From NCBI RefSeq assembly GCF_001729245.1, contig NZ_CP015217.1, positions 615,501 through 679,500 on the forward strand: a stretch of 64,000 nt of DNA. The letters are read 5' to 3'. The notes under the pieces were generated by a model. It was not told the DNA's origin, searched no databases, and saw only the letters and a list, made by a program, of their open reading frames with translations. Positions 10,100 through 19,001 of the stretch are shown piece after piece. The stretch is from Leptospira tipperaryensis. GTDB taxonomy: Bacteria; Spirochaetota; Leptospiria; Leptospirales; Leptospiraceae. A program made the translations under genes and the position numbers. How positions within the stretch are numbered: the stretch's first letter is position 1; every line of letters begins with the position of its first letter.

Positions 10100-10105
10100 A
10101 AGCGT

Positions 10106-11425
10106 TTAGTATTTTAGAGGAAGCGATAAAGAAGCCAAAACGGTTTCAACCGGGATCTCTGAAACAGAATGATCTAAAATATTAGATATTTGGAATGTTC
10201 CTGAATGTTTTCGCGCCACAAAGTCGACGATCGTCAAACCGAGTCCAGAGAAAAAAGTTTCCAGAGGAAGGCTCTCGTAGATAAAACCGGTCAGACGATA
10301 GAAGGGCTGTTTTACCAAAATTTCCTTATCTCTAGGAACCCCTGGAATCGATTTCAGATCGAATTCGTTTTTGAAAAAGAGGTTTAACATTCCGTTTTGA
10401 ATTTTATCGTAGATAAGAATTTTCGTATCTTTACGCGAATACTTGACCGCGTTTACGATCAATTCTTCTAAAATCAATTGAATCGAAGTTTTATCCACTT
10501 CGATTTGGATTGTATTGGAATGTAAGGATTTATGAAACGAAATTTCTAAGGACTTTTCAGTTAAAAAGTTATCCATCTTTTGATTTGCATTTTCGATCGT
10601 ATTCCGGATCAAGTCGAAAAGATCGGAAAGGCTTATCGTCTCTCTTTGGTTCGTGATATCTCGATTGAGAATGCTCATACTTTTTTCCAAACACTTGAGA
10701 GTATCGTGGACCGTTTGATTGTTTTGAAAAAGAAGATCGGTAATCTCCTTTGGTAAAATGCAATTTTCTCCTTCGAACGTTGCGGAAGTTTCCAGGATTT
10801 CGATCAAGCTTACGATGGCGCCGAAACCTCCTCCGCTCAAAAAAGTTTGTTTGATATTATTGAGGGTTACTTTGCTGATATCGACCGTTTTATCAAGATC
10901 TGACAGCCAGGATTGTTTGTATAAAATCCAGTCCAACTGCGCTCTCAGTCTCGTTTCAGTTTCTTCCTGAAAGACTTTCTCTATCGCTTTTTTTTTTGTA
11001 TATTCTACGATCCGTTTCATACAATGTCCGAAAACTTGAATGTCCACGGGTTTGATCAAATAATCCAAAACTCCCAATTTCATTACTTCGATGATAGTAT
11101 CCGGTTGGTTGTTTCCGGTTTGAACTAGAATGATCGGGTCTTCTATGAAACTTTTAATTTCCCTAATGAAATCCTGTCCTTTGATAAATGGAGTTTCGAG
11201 ATCTACGATAAACGCCGCGTAGCGGTTTTTTCGAGCGGCCTCTAAGGCTTGTTTTCCGTTTGGATAACCTTCCGCGGCGATTCCTAAAATTTTGCAGACC
11301 TGGAGTAATAGATTTCTGATTTCTTCCGCATCTTCTAAGATAAGAATCGGGTCTCTCAGTGCAATCGGTTGTTCCGGAGAGAATTGTTTGATTTGATTTT
11401 GGCGAATGTCGATTGTGTTTATCAT
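10106..11425 (-). CDS. Hybrid protein: N-terminal receiver plus histidine-kinase-like ATPase
   Basis: 439 residues. Receiver domain at about 27-145, with acidic pocket LEDAEE, phospho-acceptor Asp in FIVDLETP, Thr in VQTGNN and Lys in LIKPVD. A helical region follows with a possible phospho-His in TVHDTLK, which is not a standard H-box. A C-terminal HATPase then has an N-box (EELIVNAVKYS) and G-box (GLGLTIVDF). The receiver-first order is unlike classical hybrid kinases. It may be a phosphorylation-gated kinase or a receiver-controlled ATPase. It lies upstream of the AraC gene in one transcript and opposite the PAS-LuxR gene. Confidence 0.82.
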   Translation of the reverse strand: MINTIDIRQNQIKQFSPEQPIALRDPILILEDAEEIRNLLLQVCKILGIAAEGYPNGKQALEAARKNRYAAFIVDLETPFIKGQDFIREIKSFIEDPIILVQTGNNQPDTIIEVMKLGVLDYLIKPVDIQVFGHCMKRIVEYTKKKAIEKVFQEETETRLRAQLDWILYKQSWLSDLDKTVDISKVTLNNIKQTFLSGGGFGAIVSLIEILETSATFEGENCILPKEITDLLFQNNQTVHDTLKCLEKSMSILNRDITNQRETISLSDLFDLIRNTIENANQKMDNFLTEKSLEISFHKSLHSNTIQIEVDKTSIQLILEELIVNAVKYSRKDTKILIYDKIQNGMLNLFFKNEFDLKSIPGVPRDKEILVKQPFYRLTGFIYESLPLETFFSGLGLTIVDFVARKHSGTFQISNILDHSVSEIPVETVLASLSLPLKY

Positions 11426-11605
11426 TTGTCTATTACCTAACTAACTAAAGTCACTGATTTTTATCAATACCCGCGCGCGGTTTCTTACAACGGATAGAAT
11501 TGACGGAAGAGAAATATACTTTCATACTAAGGTAGTATTTAAACTGAAATTCTCACTCTTGATCAAAGCAACACCCACGCTACTCAAGGGATATGGAGGG
11601 AATGT

Positions 11606-12304
11606 ATGTCAATCGTGGAAAATCAGAACCAAATCAAGAGCGAAGATTTGTCATCAATCTTAACTTCTTATTTCTATCAGTATCCGCACGCGATGTTTAT
11701 CACAGACAGAGAGGGAAAGATAGAATTTACCAATCCCGTATTTGAAAGACTGTCCGGATATCAACGAAACGAATTGATCGGCAAGAATCCTAGATTCTTT
11801 CAATCAGGGAATCACGATTCTGAATTTTATGAAAATTTCTGGAGAACGATTCTGGCCGGAAAAGAATACGAAGGGAATTTTTTAAATAAAAACGGAATGG
11901 GAGAAACAATTTCTTGGAAGGAAAGAATCACCCCACTCCGGGATGAAAAAGGCAATATCTCGAATTTTCTTTGTAAGGTGGATCTTCCACAAGATAAACT
12001 CGCTTCCGTCACCGTTAATCCATCTTCGGATTCGGGAGTTTCTTCCACAAAGATCAAAGAATCCCTTTTTCCAAAACTTCAAAAAGAATACGGCCTTACT
12101 TATCAAGAAGCGAAAATCTGCGAACTTCTCGTAGCCGGACAAACTAGAGAAAGTCTGGTGAAACAGCTCGGCGTTCACTCCGGAACTTTGAAGAATCATC
12201 TAAAAGCGATCTACCGAAAAACGATCGAAAGAGATCTCGCAGAGCCCGGGCAGGGAAGAGATAAACTACAAAGATTAACCGTATTTTTGATTCGTCTTTG
12301 TTGA
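11606..12304 (+). CDS. PAS domain-LuxR-type HTH regulator
   Basis: 232 residues. PAS domain at about 20-130 (AMFITDREGKIEFTNPVF, then YQRNELIGKNPRFFQSG). The Leu-rich C-terminus carries a LuxR/GerE-like helix-turn-helix (LTYQEAKICELLVAGQ, then LGVHSGTLKNHLKAIYRKT). The start has a good GGAGGG. PAS domains bind haem, flavin or small ligands, or mediate dimerisation; which applies cannot be read here. It is probably a one-component regulator or partner of the neighbouring kinases, with which it shares PAS sequence style. Confidence 0.82.
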   Translation: MSIVENQNQIKSEDLSSILTSYFYQYPHAMFITDREGKIEFTNPVFERLSGYQRNELIGKNPRFFQSGNHDSEFYENFWRTILAGKEYEGNFLNKNGMGETISWKERITPLRDEKGNISNFLCKVDLPQDKLASVTVNPSSDSGVSSTKIKESLFPKLQKEYGLTYQEAKICELLVAGQTRESLVKQLGVHSGTLKNHLKAIYRKTIERDLAEPGQGRDKLQRLTVFLIRLC

Positions 12305-12456
12305 TCTAAAAGCTTTCGAATCGCTATTCACATTAGAATAAAACGTTCTTCTATATCGCTTAGAAGAGCGTTTCCTATTTTTTAACTCCTATTATTACTT
12401 TAGGGCTTAGACAAAAATCAAATCGTGTTGTATGATTTGAATTCAACTTTCTTAAT

Positions 12457-14763
12457 TTGTTTCATCCCCTCATTCAAAACAATCTCAAAAAGCGTAATAT
12501 TTCAGTGAAGGAAAAATTGGATCTTAAGTCGGCGGCTTTCTCTTTTCTCGAGAATAGCTCGATGCTCGTTTGTTTCGCCTCCGAAAAGGGAGAGGTGCTC
12601 TACTTAAATCAATCGGGATTGAATATGCTCGGCCTTTCCGGAGAAGAGGCGGTGAAAAAAACGATTTTGGATCTGCATCCGAAAAGGTATCGGGAAAAAA
12701 TACTTTCGGAAGTTCTTCCGTTTGCCTTTGAAAAGGGAGAATGGAACGGAGATCTTTTGCTTTCTTCGCCTAACGGGAGTATATTGGTCCAAGAGACGAT
12801 TCGTATCGAAAAAGCCGAAGACGGAGAAATCGAATCCATCGTTTTGATCGCCGAAGACGTTCTAAAGGCGCAAGCCAATTCTAAAAGTTATAGATCCGGA
12901 GAGATTCTTTATTCCACTCTTTTATCCGCAGTAGAAGAAGGGATTTTATTCGTGGATAGCACCGGAACGATCCTGAGAACCAATCAGAGTTTGGAAAAAA
13001 TGCTCGGGGTAAAAACGGAATCCATCGTCGGTCACTCCTATCATAGTTCCGCTTGGCGAACGATCTATCCGGACGGACGCGTTACACACATGGAAGAATC
13101 TCCGATATACTATACTTTGAGCACGGGGCTCCCGGTTCGAAGAGAAGTTTTAGGATTTGTAAAATCGGATCTGCAAGTTCTTTGGGCGCACGTTACTACG
13201 GTTCCCCTATTTGATCCGGAGGCGGATCGAATGATGGGAGTTGTCGTGACGATTTCCGATATCACAAAGGAAAAAGAAAACGAGGATCGATTGAAACAAC
13301 TGTCCATGGTCGCTTCGCAAACGGGAGACGCCGTTTTGATAACCGATCTGGACGGAAAAATTCTTTTTGTAAATCCCGCCTTTGAAATCGTTACCGGTTA
13401 TCTTTCCGAGGAAGCGATCGGTCAATTTCCCTCTTTGCTCAAATCGGGAGTTCATTCTCCTGAATTTTATCGGGAGATGTGGGATGTAATTTCCAAGGGA
13501 GAAACTTTTCGGGCCACGATCACGAATCGAAAAAAGGAAGGGGCTCTCTTTTATTGCGAACAAACGATCAATCCGTTACGGGACGCAAAGGGAAGAATTC
13601 TCTATTACGTTTCTCTCCTTAGAGATGTGACCGAAAAAATGGAATCCTTTGAAAAATTAAGACTGAGCGAGGAGAACTATCGGATTCTTTTCGAAAATTC
13701 GATCGAGGGAATTTTTTCAAGCTCCTATGACGGAAAATTCATACAAGTAAATCCGGCGATGAGTAAAATAACGGGATATTCCAAAGAAGAACTGTTGAGT
13801 TTGGATCTGCAAAAAGATCTGTATGTCCACGGAGATCAAAGATCATTCTTTTTGAATATGATTCTTCAGAATTCCAAGATAGAAGGAGAGATCGTTCAAC
13901 TTAAAAAAAAGGACGGTTCCACGATCTACGTCGAAGTCTTTGCCGTGGCCCATTTTGATTCGAACGGAAACATGAAACAGATCGACGGAAGAATGATCGA
14001 CATCAGTCCCAAAATCGCCGCGGAAGAAGAACGGAACTTTTATGAAAAAAAGCTTAGACAGTCTCAAAAATTGGAGGCGCTCGGCACTCTGATCTCGAGC
14101 GTAGCGCATGAGATCAATAACCCGCTCATGTGTATATTAGGATATTCTCAAATTCTAAGTTTGGAAATGACGGATCCCGCGCATATTAAGTTTGCGGGAA
14201 TCATTACGGAAGAGGCGAAACGTCTGTCTTCGGTTGTGGTCAACCTTCTGGACTTTTCCAGAAAAGAATCTGATAGTTTTAAAAAGTACGATATCGCTCG
14301 CGTCGTCGAATCTGCGGTTTCTCTTTTGGACAACGTTTTTGAGAAAAACTACATTCTCGTAGAAACTGAGTTCGAACTAGATCTTCCTCTCGTTGAAATG
14401 AGAGAACAGTTGATTCGTCAGGTATTGATCAATCTTCTTGTCAATTCGAAGGACGCGTTGAATACGAAATACCCCGAGAGAAATCTCCATAAGAGAATCA
14501 TAATACGCCTCGAAGCCTGCGTTTCGGAATCCGAACCTTATGTTAAGTTGACTCTCGAAGATTCGGGACAAGGAATCCCTTCGGAAATTTTAAAACAGAT
14601 CTACGATCCTTTTTTTACTACCAAAAGAGAACAGGGTGGAACCGGGCTGGGGATTCCGATCAGCCAGGGGATTATCAAAGAACACAACGGTTTTTTTACG
14701 ATACAATCGGTTTACAAACGTTATACGATTTGCACGATTCTTCTGCCCGTAACTCAAAGATAG
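12457..14763 (+). CDS. Multi-PAS sensor histidine kinase, cytoplasmic
   Basis: 768 residues from a TTG start; the start is uncertain and a GTG about 45 bases in is also possible. Four PAS-like repeats are visible (near 25-130, 145-275, 285-395 and 400-525), then HisKA with phospho-His in SSVAHEINNPL, and an HATPase with N-box (LINLLVNSKDAL), G1 (DSGQGIP) and G2 (GGTGLGIPIS). There is no transmembrane helix, so it senses internal signals. It contains no receiver, so it needs a partner, perhaps the receiver protein ending at 10106 or one elsewhere. The third PAS (FVNPAFEIVTGYLSEEAIG) strongly resembles the PAS of the preceding LuxR-type gene. Confidence 0.88.
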   Translation: MFHPLIQNNLKKRNISVKEKLDLKSAAFSFLENSSMLVCFASEKGEVLYLNQSGLNMLGLSGEEAVKKTILDLHPKRYREKILSEVLPFAFEKGEWNGDLLLSSPNGSILVQETIRIEKAEDGEIESIVLIAEDVLKAQANSKSYRSGEILYSTLLSAVEEGILFVDSTGTILRTNQSLEKMLGVKTESIVGHSYHSSAWRTIYPDGRVTHMEESPIYYTLSTGLPVRREVLGFVKSDLQVLWAHVTTVPLFDPEADRMMGVVVTISDITKEKENEDRLKQLSMVASQTGDAVLITDLDGKILFVNPAFEIVTGYLSEEAIGQFPSLLKSGVHSPEFYREMWDVISKGETFRATITNRKKEGALFYCEQTINPLRDAKGRILYYVSLLRDVTEKMESFEKLRLSEENYRILFENSIEGIFSSSYDGKFIQVNPAMSKITGYSKEELLSLDLQKDLYVHGDQRSFFLNMILQNSKIEGEIVQLKKKDGSTIYVEVFAVAHFDSNGNMKQIDGRMIDISPKIAAEEERNFYEKKLRQSQKLEALGTLISSVAHEINNPLMCILGYSQILSLEMTDPAHIKFAGIITEEAKRLSSVVVNLLDFSRKESDSFKKYDIARVVESAVSLLDNVFEKNYILVETEFELDLPLVEMREQLIRQVLINLLVNSKDALNTKYPERNLHKRIIIRLEACVSESEPYVKLTLEDSGQGIPSEILKQIYDPFFTTKREQGGTGLGIPISQGIIKEHNGFFTIQSVYKRYTICTILLPVTQR

Positions 14764-14801
14764 ATTTGATATCCGTTTGCAGAATCACGGCAATTTGATT
14801 T

Positions 14802-15395
14802 TTATTTTTTGCCCCAGAGATTTTCCAAGTAAGCCTCTCTTCCCGAACCTTTGCGATACGATTTATAGTGATCCGGGTTGGTCTTATAATAATTCTGATG
14901 ATAACCTTCCGCAGGATAAAAAGAAGTAAAAGAAATGATTTCTACAACGATAGGAGCGTTGAATTTACCGGACTTCTCCAATTCTTTTTTGGATTCTTCG
15001 GCGGCTTTCTTTTGTGATTCGTTGTGAAAAAAAATTCCGGTTCGATATTGATTGCCTCTGTCCGCAAACTGACCTCCGTTATCCGTCGGATTGATCTGTC
15101 TCCAAAAAACGCGTAAGAGTTCGGAATAACGAATCTTAGAAGGATCGTATTCGATCTGAACCGATTCTCTATGACCAGTTCTTCCGTAACCGACGTCTTC
15201 ATAAGTAGGATTGACTTCTTTGCCTCCCGCATAACCCGATGTGACTGAGATCACTCCCGGTAAGGATTCGAACGGACCTTCCATACACCAGAAACAACCG
15301 CCGGCGAACGTAGCCTTCTCCGTCTTTGGACCCGCGCTCAGAGGAGAAAGGAAAAATCCGAGAAAGAAAACGATAAAAATTTTGGAGTAGAGCAT
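14802..15395 (-). CDS. msrA: Exported peptide methionine-S-sulfoxide reductase MsrA
   Basis: 197 residues. A hydrophobic signal sequence (residues 5-20) ends near LSAG, so the enzyme is likely periplasmic. The catalytic motif GCFWC is at 33-37 (Cys34 nucleophile), followed by the conserved Gly-rich SGYAGG and HRESVQIEYDP segments. It reduces the S-epimer of methionine sulfoxide in proteins. Resolving cysteines common in other MsrA C-termini are not obvious, so Cys37 or thioredoxin may act. Its functional partner MsrB is encoded at 60315, also with an export signal. Confidence 0.92.
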   Translation of the reverse strand: MLYSKIFIVFFLGFFLSPLSAGPKTEKATFAGGCFWCMEGPFESLPGVISVTSGYAGGKEVNPTYEDVGYGRTGHRESVQIEYDPSKIRYSELLRVFWRQINPTDNGGQFADRGNQYRTGIFFHNESQKKAAEESKKELEKSGKFNAPIVVEIISFTSFYPAEGYHQNYYKTNPDHYKSYRKGSGREAYLENLWGKK

Positions 15396-15541
15396 TCTAC
15401 CCTCCTAAGAACAGAGTTCGTTATTTTGACGGAGCGGTTACAGAGAGAGAACGAAACAAATCCCGTTTTTTTGTTTTTCATTTCGAAAGAGAAAAAATTT
15501 CTATGTTTTCTTTTCCAGATTCTAATTCTAAGAGTAAGAAT

Positions 15542-16798
15542 ATGAAAATCGCAATCTTAGGAAGTGGAATCGCGGGACTCAGCGCTTGTTGGTATCTGAG
15601 TAAAGAACACGAGGTTGTTCTCATGGAACGTCATTCACTTCCCGGAATGGATGCACACGGAACCGATGTGGCTCTCAAGGATAGAATTTTTAGATTCGAC
15701 GTTCCTTTCAGAGCTTTCAAACAAAACTACTACCCCTGTCTGATCGAGATGTATCGCGAAGCGGGAATCGAATTTCGGCCCGTCGATTATTCTTTTTCGT
15801 TAAGCGAAAGAGACGGAACTACATACTTTCAATTTGCGACCTTCGGACTCGGAGGAAATTTTTATCCATTCGTTTCTCCCGTTTGTTTTAAGACCGGGGA
15901 ATCCAGAAGAATTTTCGGAGACACGATTCGATTTTACAGAGAATCTGCGGACCAGTGGGAATCTCTGAAAGGCGAACAACTTACGATTTCGGGATTCTTA
16001 CAAAGATTCGGTTATTCAAAAGAATTCGAAGATAAGTATTTGGTTCCCATGTTCGCGACGATCAACACTTGTACACTCAAGAGCGCGAAAAATTATCCTG
16101 CAGAGGCGGTGATCAGTTATCACGCTCAGGGTTTGAAATTTCTTAGATTCTTAACCGCGAGTCATGGAACGAGGGACATCACAACTCGTCTTTCCGTGGG
16201 CGCAAAAGAAGTACGTTTGAAATCGAATCCGAAAAAGATCGAACTCAACGGTAAAAAAGTTTTTGTGAACTTCGAAGACGGAAGAGAAGAATTTGATCGT
16301 GTCGTAGTTGCAACTCCGGCCAACCAAGCGATTGGACTTCTTCCGGACGAGATGAGTCGGGAAAAGGAGCTTCTCGCTTCCTTTCGTTACGAAGAATCTG
16401 AAATTCTCATGCACACCGATTCTTCTTTTATGCCCAATAAAAAAAGTCACTGGGCTCCTCTCTGTTTTACTCTTTCTCCCGAAACCGACAAACCGTCTGC
16501 GACGATTCGTCTCAACAAGGTTCTTCCCGAGATCGGAAAAGAAGAGATCTTTCAGACTTGGAATCCTTTAGGAGATCCGAAGGCGGGGACCTTGATTTCC
16601 CGTTCTCGTTTTGAAAGACCGGTGATCGATCTCAAAAATCAAAAGACCATCGAAGAACTAAAGAGTCTTCAAGAACAATCCGGAAGAAAAGTCTGGTTTT
16701 GCGGATCCTATGCAAGATATGGAATCCCTCTTCTCGAAGCGGGTGTTTCCACGTCCTTGGATGTAAAACGCTGGGTCAACGAATCGATGCGCTCTTAG
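15542..16798 (+). CDS. FAD/NAD(P)-dependent amine oxidase-type protein
   Basis: About 418 residues. The N-terminus is a Rossmann dinucleotide-binding loop (KIAILGSGIAGLSACWYL) ending in an acidic residue (LMERH), the FAD ribose contact. The C-terminus has GSYARYGIPLLEAGVSTSL, the second FAD contact typical of protoporphyrinogen oxidase/phytoene desaturase-like flavoproteins (often annotated COG2907). The frame is open to 15503, but the ATG at 15542 directly precedes the FAD motif. Related genes often sit beside cyclopropane-fatty-acid-synthase-like methyltransferases, and a methyltransferase follows here across the repeat. Substrate unknown. Confidence 0.82.
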   Translation: MKIAILGSGIAGLSACWYLSKEHEVVLMERHSLPGMDAHGTDVALKDRIFRFDVPFRAFKQNYYPCLIEMYREAGIEFRPVDYSFSLSERDGTTYFQFATFGLGGNFYPFVSPVCFKTGESRRIFGDTIRFYRESADQWESLKGEQLTISGFLQRFGYSKEFEDKYLVPMFATINTCTLKSAKNYPAEAVISYHAQGLKFLRFLTASHGTRDITTRLSVGAKEVRLKSNPKKIELNGKKVFVNFEDGREEFDRVVVATPANQAIGLLPDEMSREKELLASFRYEESEILMHTDSSFMPNKKSHWAPLCFTLSPETDKPSATIRLNKVLPEIGKEEIFQTWNPLGDPKAGTLISRSRFERPVIDLKNQKTIEELKSLQEQSGRKVWFCGSYARYGIPLLEAGVSTSLDVKRWVNESMRS

Positions 16799-16831
16799 CC
16801 GGGCTTTTTCTATTCAAAGCGAAGGGGTTTT

Positions 16832-16977
16832 GTAGGAGTTCCTACAAAATTGAAGAGGAAAATTCCACTCGCTTAAAGTTGAATTTTGTGATAGAGAAAA
16901 GTCGCCGCGAGTTTTTCCCGCCACCGCACCCCTCCACCCAAGTTCAGGGCGGGGCGCGCGACTTTCACGGAAGAGCC
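16832..16977 (+). repeat. Interspersed palindrome-bounded element, unit 1 of tandem pair
   Basis: The unit opens with the palindrome GTAGGAGTTCCTAC (arms GTAGGA/TCCTAC). It runs 146 bases to the next boundary palindrome and contains the family signatures TTTTGTGATAGAGA, TTTTTCCCGCC, CCCTCCACCCAAG and GACTTTCACGG. The segment AAAGTCGC near 16900 can pair with CGCGACTTT near 16957, and CCCGCC with GGGCGG inside it, giving a long imperfect hairpin. It begins 34 bases after the oxidoreductase stop. No ORF of note. Confidence 0.85.
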
Positions 16978-17137
16978 GTCGGAGTTCCTACAAAATTGAA
17001 TAGGAAAATTCCACTTGCTTAAAGTTGAATTTTGTGATAGAGAAAAGTCGCCGCGAGTTTTTCCCGCCACCGCTCCCCTCTACCCAAGATCAGGGCGGGG
17101 CGCGCGACTTTCACGGAAGAGCCGTCGGAGTTACGAC
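16978..17137 (+). repeat. Interspersed palindrome-bounded element, unit 2, with closing palindrome
   Basis: This second copy also starts with a palindrome (GTCGGAGTTCCTAC), exactly 146 bases after the first. It closes exactly 146 bases later at 17124 with GTCGGAGTTACGAC. The two units differ at only a handful of positions, so the duplication looks recent. The closing palindrome supplies the stop codon and the last two codons of the minus-strand methyltransferase. Confidence 0.85.
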
Positions 17138-18000
17138 AAATTTTTCTGAAGATTCAATCCCGATATCGGCTTTTCGGCGGAATAGAGAACGAATTGGAAA
17201 TACTTTTCCATTCTTTCTCCCCCTAAGAATTTTCCGAAGCTCGCGTATTTGGCCGCGATCCTCTCGGGAATTTCAGTTTGACCGGGTCTCGTTTTTTCTT
17301 TTAAGAATTTTGCAAATCCTCTAAAGACGTTTTTTTCTAAGAATGTAAATTCATCGGTTTTAAAACCCACGTCCTTGAGAATTCGAGAAAGAGAATTCGG
17401 AGTCACTCGGTTCTTGGAAGGAATTCCGCTGAGCTTGCAGACAAAACTTCGAAACAAAGAATCTAAAATTCCAAAACGCCCGTCTCTGAGAATCAGTTCC
17501 ACGGAAACCAGACGTCCTTTGGGTTTAAGAACACGAAAGGCTTCCTTACAAAATCGAATTCGGTCCGGAAAAAAATAGGCGCTGTCCAAGCAAAGAATTC
17601 GATCAAAACTTTCTTCAGGAAAAGAAGACATCGTATTTTCCAAAGAAGCGCAGATCAATTTGGGTAGAATTTCCTTCTTTTCGTTTAAGAGATTTTTTGC
17701 AAATTCAACCTGAACCGGAGAAGGATTGATTCCTGTGAGATGAGAAAATGGGAGTGAGAATTCTTCCTTCCAGACAAAGAACTGATCTCCACAACCGAAG
17801 CCGAGATCCAAAACTTCTTGTTCCGGTTTTAAGTCGGCCGTCTTTCCTAAAAGAGAGGCTAACGTTTTGCAAGCGGTCGGGTAGTCTTCCGTGTCTTTCC
17901 AAAAACCGAAATTCGCCCAAGAAGAATTCTTAGGATTGAGAAGGAGATGAGTCAGAGTGTTCGGAGCTTCTTCGAGTCCGAAGCGTTTTGCGGAGGTCAT
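17131..18000 (-). CDS. SAM-dependent class I methyltransferase
   Basis: 289 residues. SAM-binding motif I LDLGFGCGDQFFVW lies at about 64-77, with an acidic motif and the CLDSAYFFPD (motif IV region) and LKPKGRLVSVELIL (motif V/VI) further on. The layout fits small-molecule or lipid methyltransferases (Methyltransf_11/25, CFA-synthase-like); the substrate is unknown. The 3' end lies inside the boundary palindrome of the repeat: TAA stop at 17131-17133 and the final Leu-Ser codons are repeat sequence. The original C-terminus may therefore have been altered by the repeat. The oxidoreductase across the repeat is convergent. Confidence 0.85.
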   Translation of the reverse strand: MTSAKRFGLEEAPNTLTHLLLNPKNSSWANFGFWKDTEDYPTACKTLASLLGKTADLKPEQEVLDLGFGCGDQFFVWKEEFSLPFSHLTGINPSPVQVEFAKNLLNEKKEILPKLICASLENTMSSFPEESFDRILCLDSAYFFPDRIRFCKEAFRVLKPKGRLVSVELILRDGRFGILDSLFRSFVCKLSGIPSKNRVTPNSLSRILKDVGFKTDEFTFLEKNVFRGFAKFLKEKTRPGQTEIPERIAAKYASFGKFLGGERMEKYFQFVLYSAEKPISGLNLQKNLS

Positions 18001-18265
18001 CTTAGAAAATTCTTCCCTGAGGGAAATATTCCATAGAATGTCGCAAATTGGCGATTTGAAGCATTATAGGACACGAGGTCTTTGAGGACCGAAAAAGAAA
18101 CAGGTTGAATTTAGATTTCATTTGATAAAATGCTATACATATATTTAGTCCATCCGATAAGTATTTTAGGACTCCGTTTCTCATCTTGAGTCCGTTTGAA
18201 ATTCAGTACAATTTCGATTCTTCCCAAGGAAGAAGTTTTCGAAGTTTATAAACTCAGAGAGAATC

Positions 18266-18838
18266 ATGCTGTTATTAACGCTCCTAGATCCGATCCAAGC
18301 AAGAAGCAATTTGTTGCTTCGCTGGAAAAAGAAACTCAATCGCAAGAAGGTTTATCCCGTTCTCATATTTCCCGAAGGCTCTCTGAATCTCGAGAGGCTT
18401 CATCGACTCGCAAAAATTACTTCCAAGCAAAAGATTTTTTCTTCCAGTCCCGTTTTCTTTTATGCGGAATCCATTTTGAAGGCCGGGTCCTTTCTTCTTT
18501 CGGATAGTATTCCTAAGGAAGAAAAAATTCTTCCGATCTTCGTGGACTTCGGTTCTCTTTCTAAGGACAGAGAAGGAAGAGACTTCGAGGAACAGGTTTT
18601 ACTTCTTCAGGAGAAAATTGGAAGTCGTTTCTCGGCGGTTTGTTTTTTAGAGACTGGGAAAACTCAAGCAGGATTGGAAAGATCGGGGAACAGGAACTGG
18701 CTCTTTCACAAGTCTTCTCTCGTTTTAGAGATTTCCGGTTCTAATTTCAAAATTCTAAGGAAGGATTTACCCGAAGAAGAAGGTGAGACCTATCTGGAAC
18801 CCTGGATTCCTTCGGGTTTGCTTGAGAATCGTCCTTAA
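18266..18838 (+). pseudogene. Acyltransferase-like ORF, possibly N-terminally truncated or frameshifted
   Basis: 190 residues from the first ATG. The segment YPVLIFPEGSLN near residues 30-41 resembles the FPEGTRS block of PlsC-type acyltransferases. The NHx4D catalytic block that should lie about 60-70 residues earlier is missing in this frame, where a TGA stands at 18197. A different frame from a TTG at 18196 gives 40-odd plausible residues including NHAV, suggesting a possible frameshift around 18290-18340. The remaining C-terminal part is not recognisable. Alternatives are a short intact hypothetical, or a sequencing error. Called as a broken gene with low confidence. Confidence 0.4.
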
Positions 18839-19001
18839 GAAATTTATTTACTACTTGGAAGAGAGTAAGATCGAACCGGGAGCTTCGAGAGGAACTTGCA
18901 TTAAATATTACTCGATTTTAGTATTTTAATTGAAGTTTTTTTTATCCCATTCTTGATAGATAAAAATTTTGCCTTAGGCAATAAACGCAGGGATCTTCTG
19001 C

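Noticed and set aside
16832..17137. CRISPR array
   Set aside because: Only three boundary palindromes with 132-base near-identical bodies between; spacers would have to be unique and about 30-40 bases.
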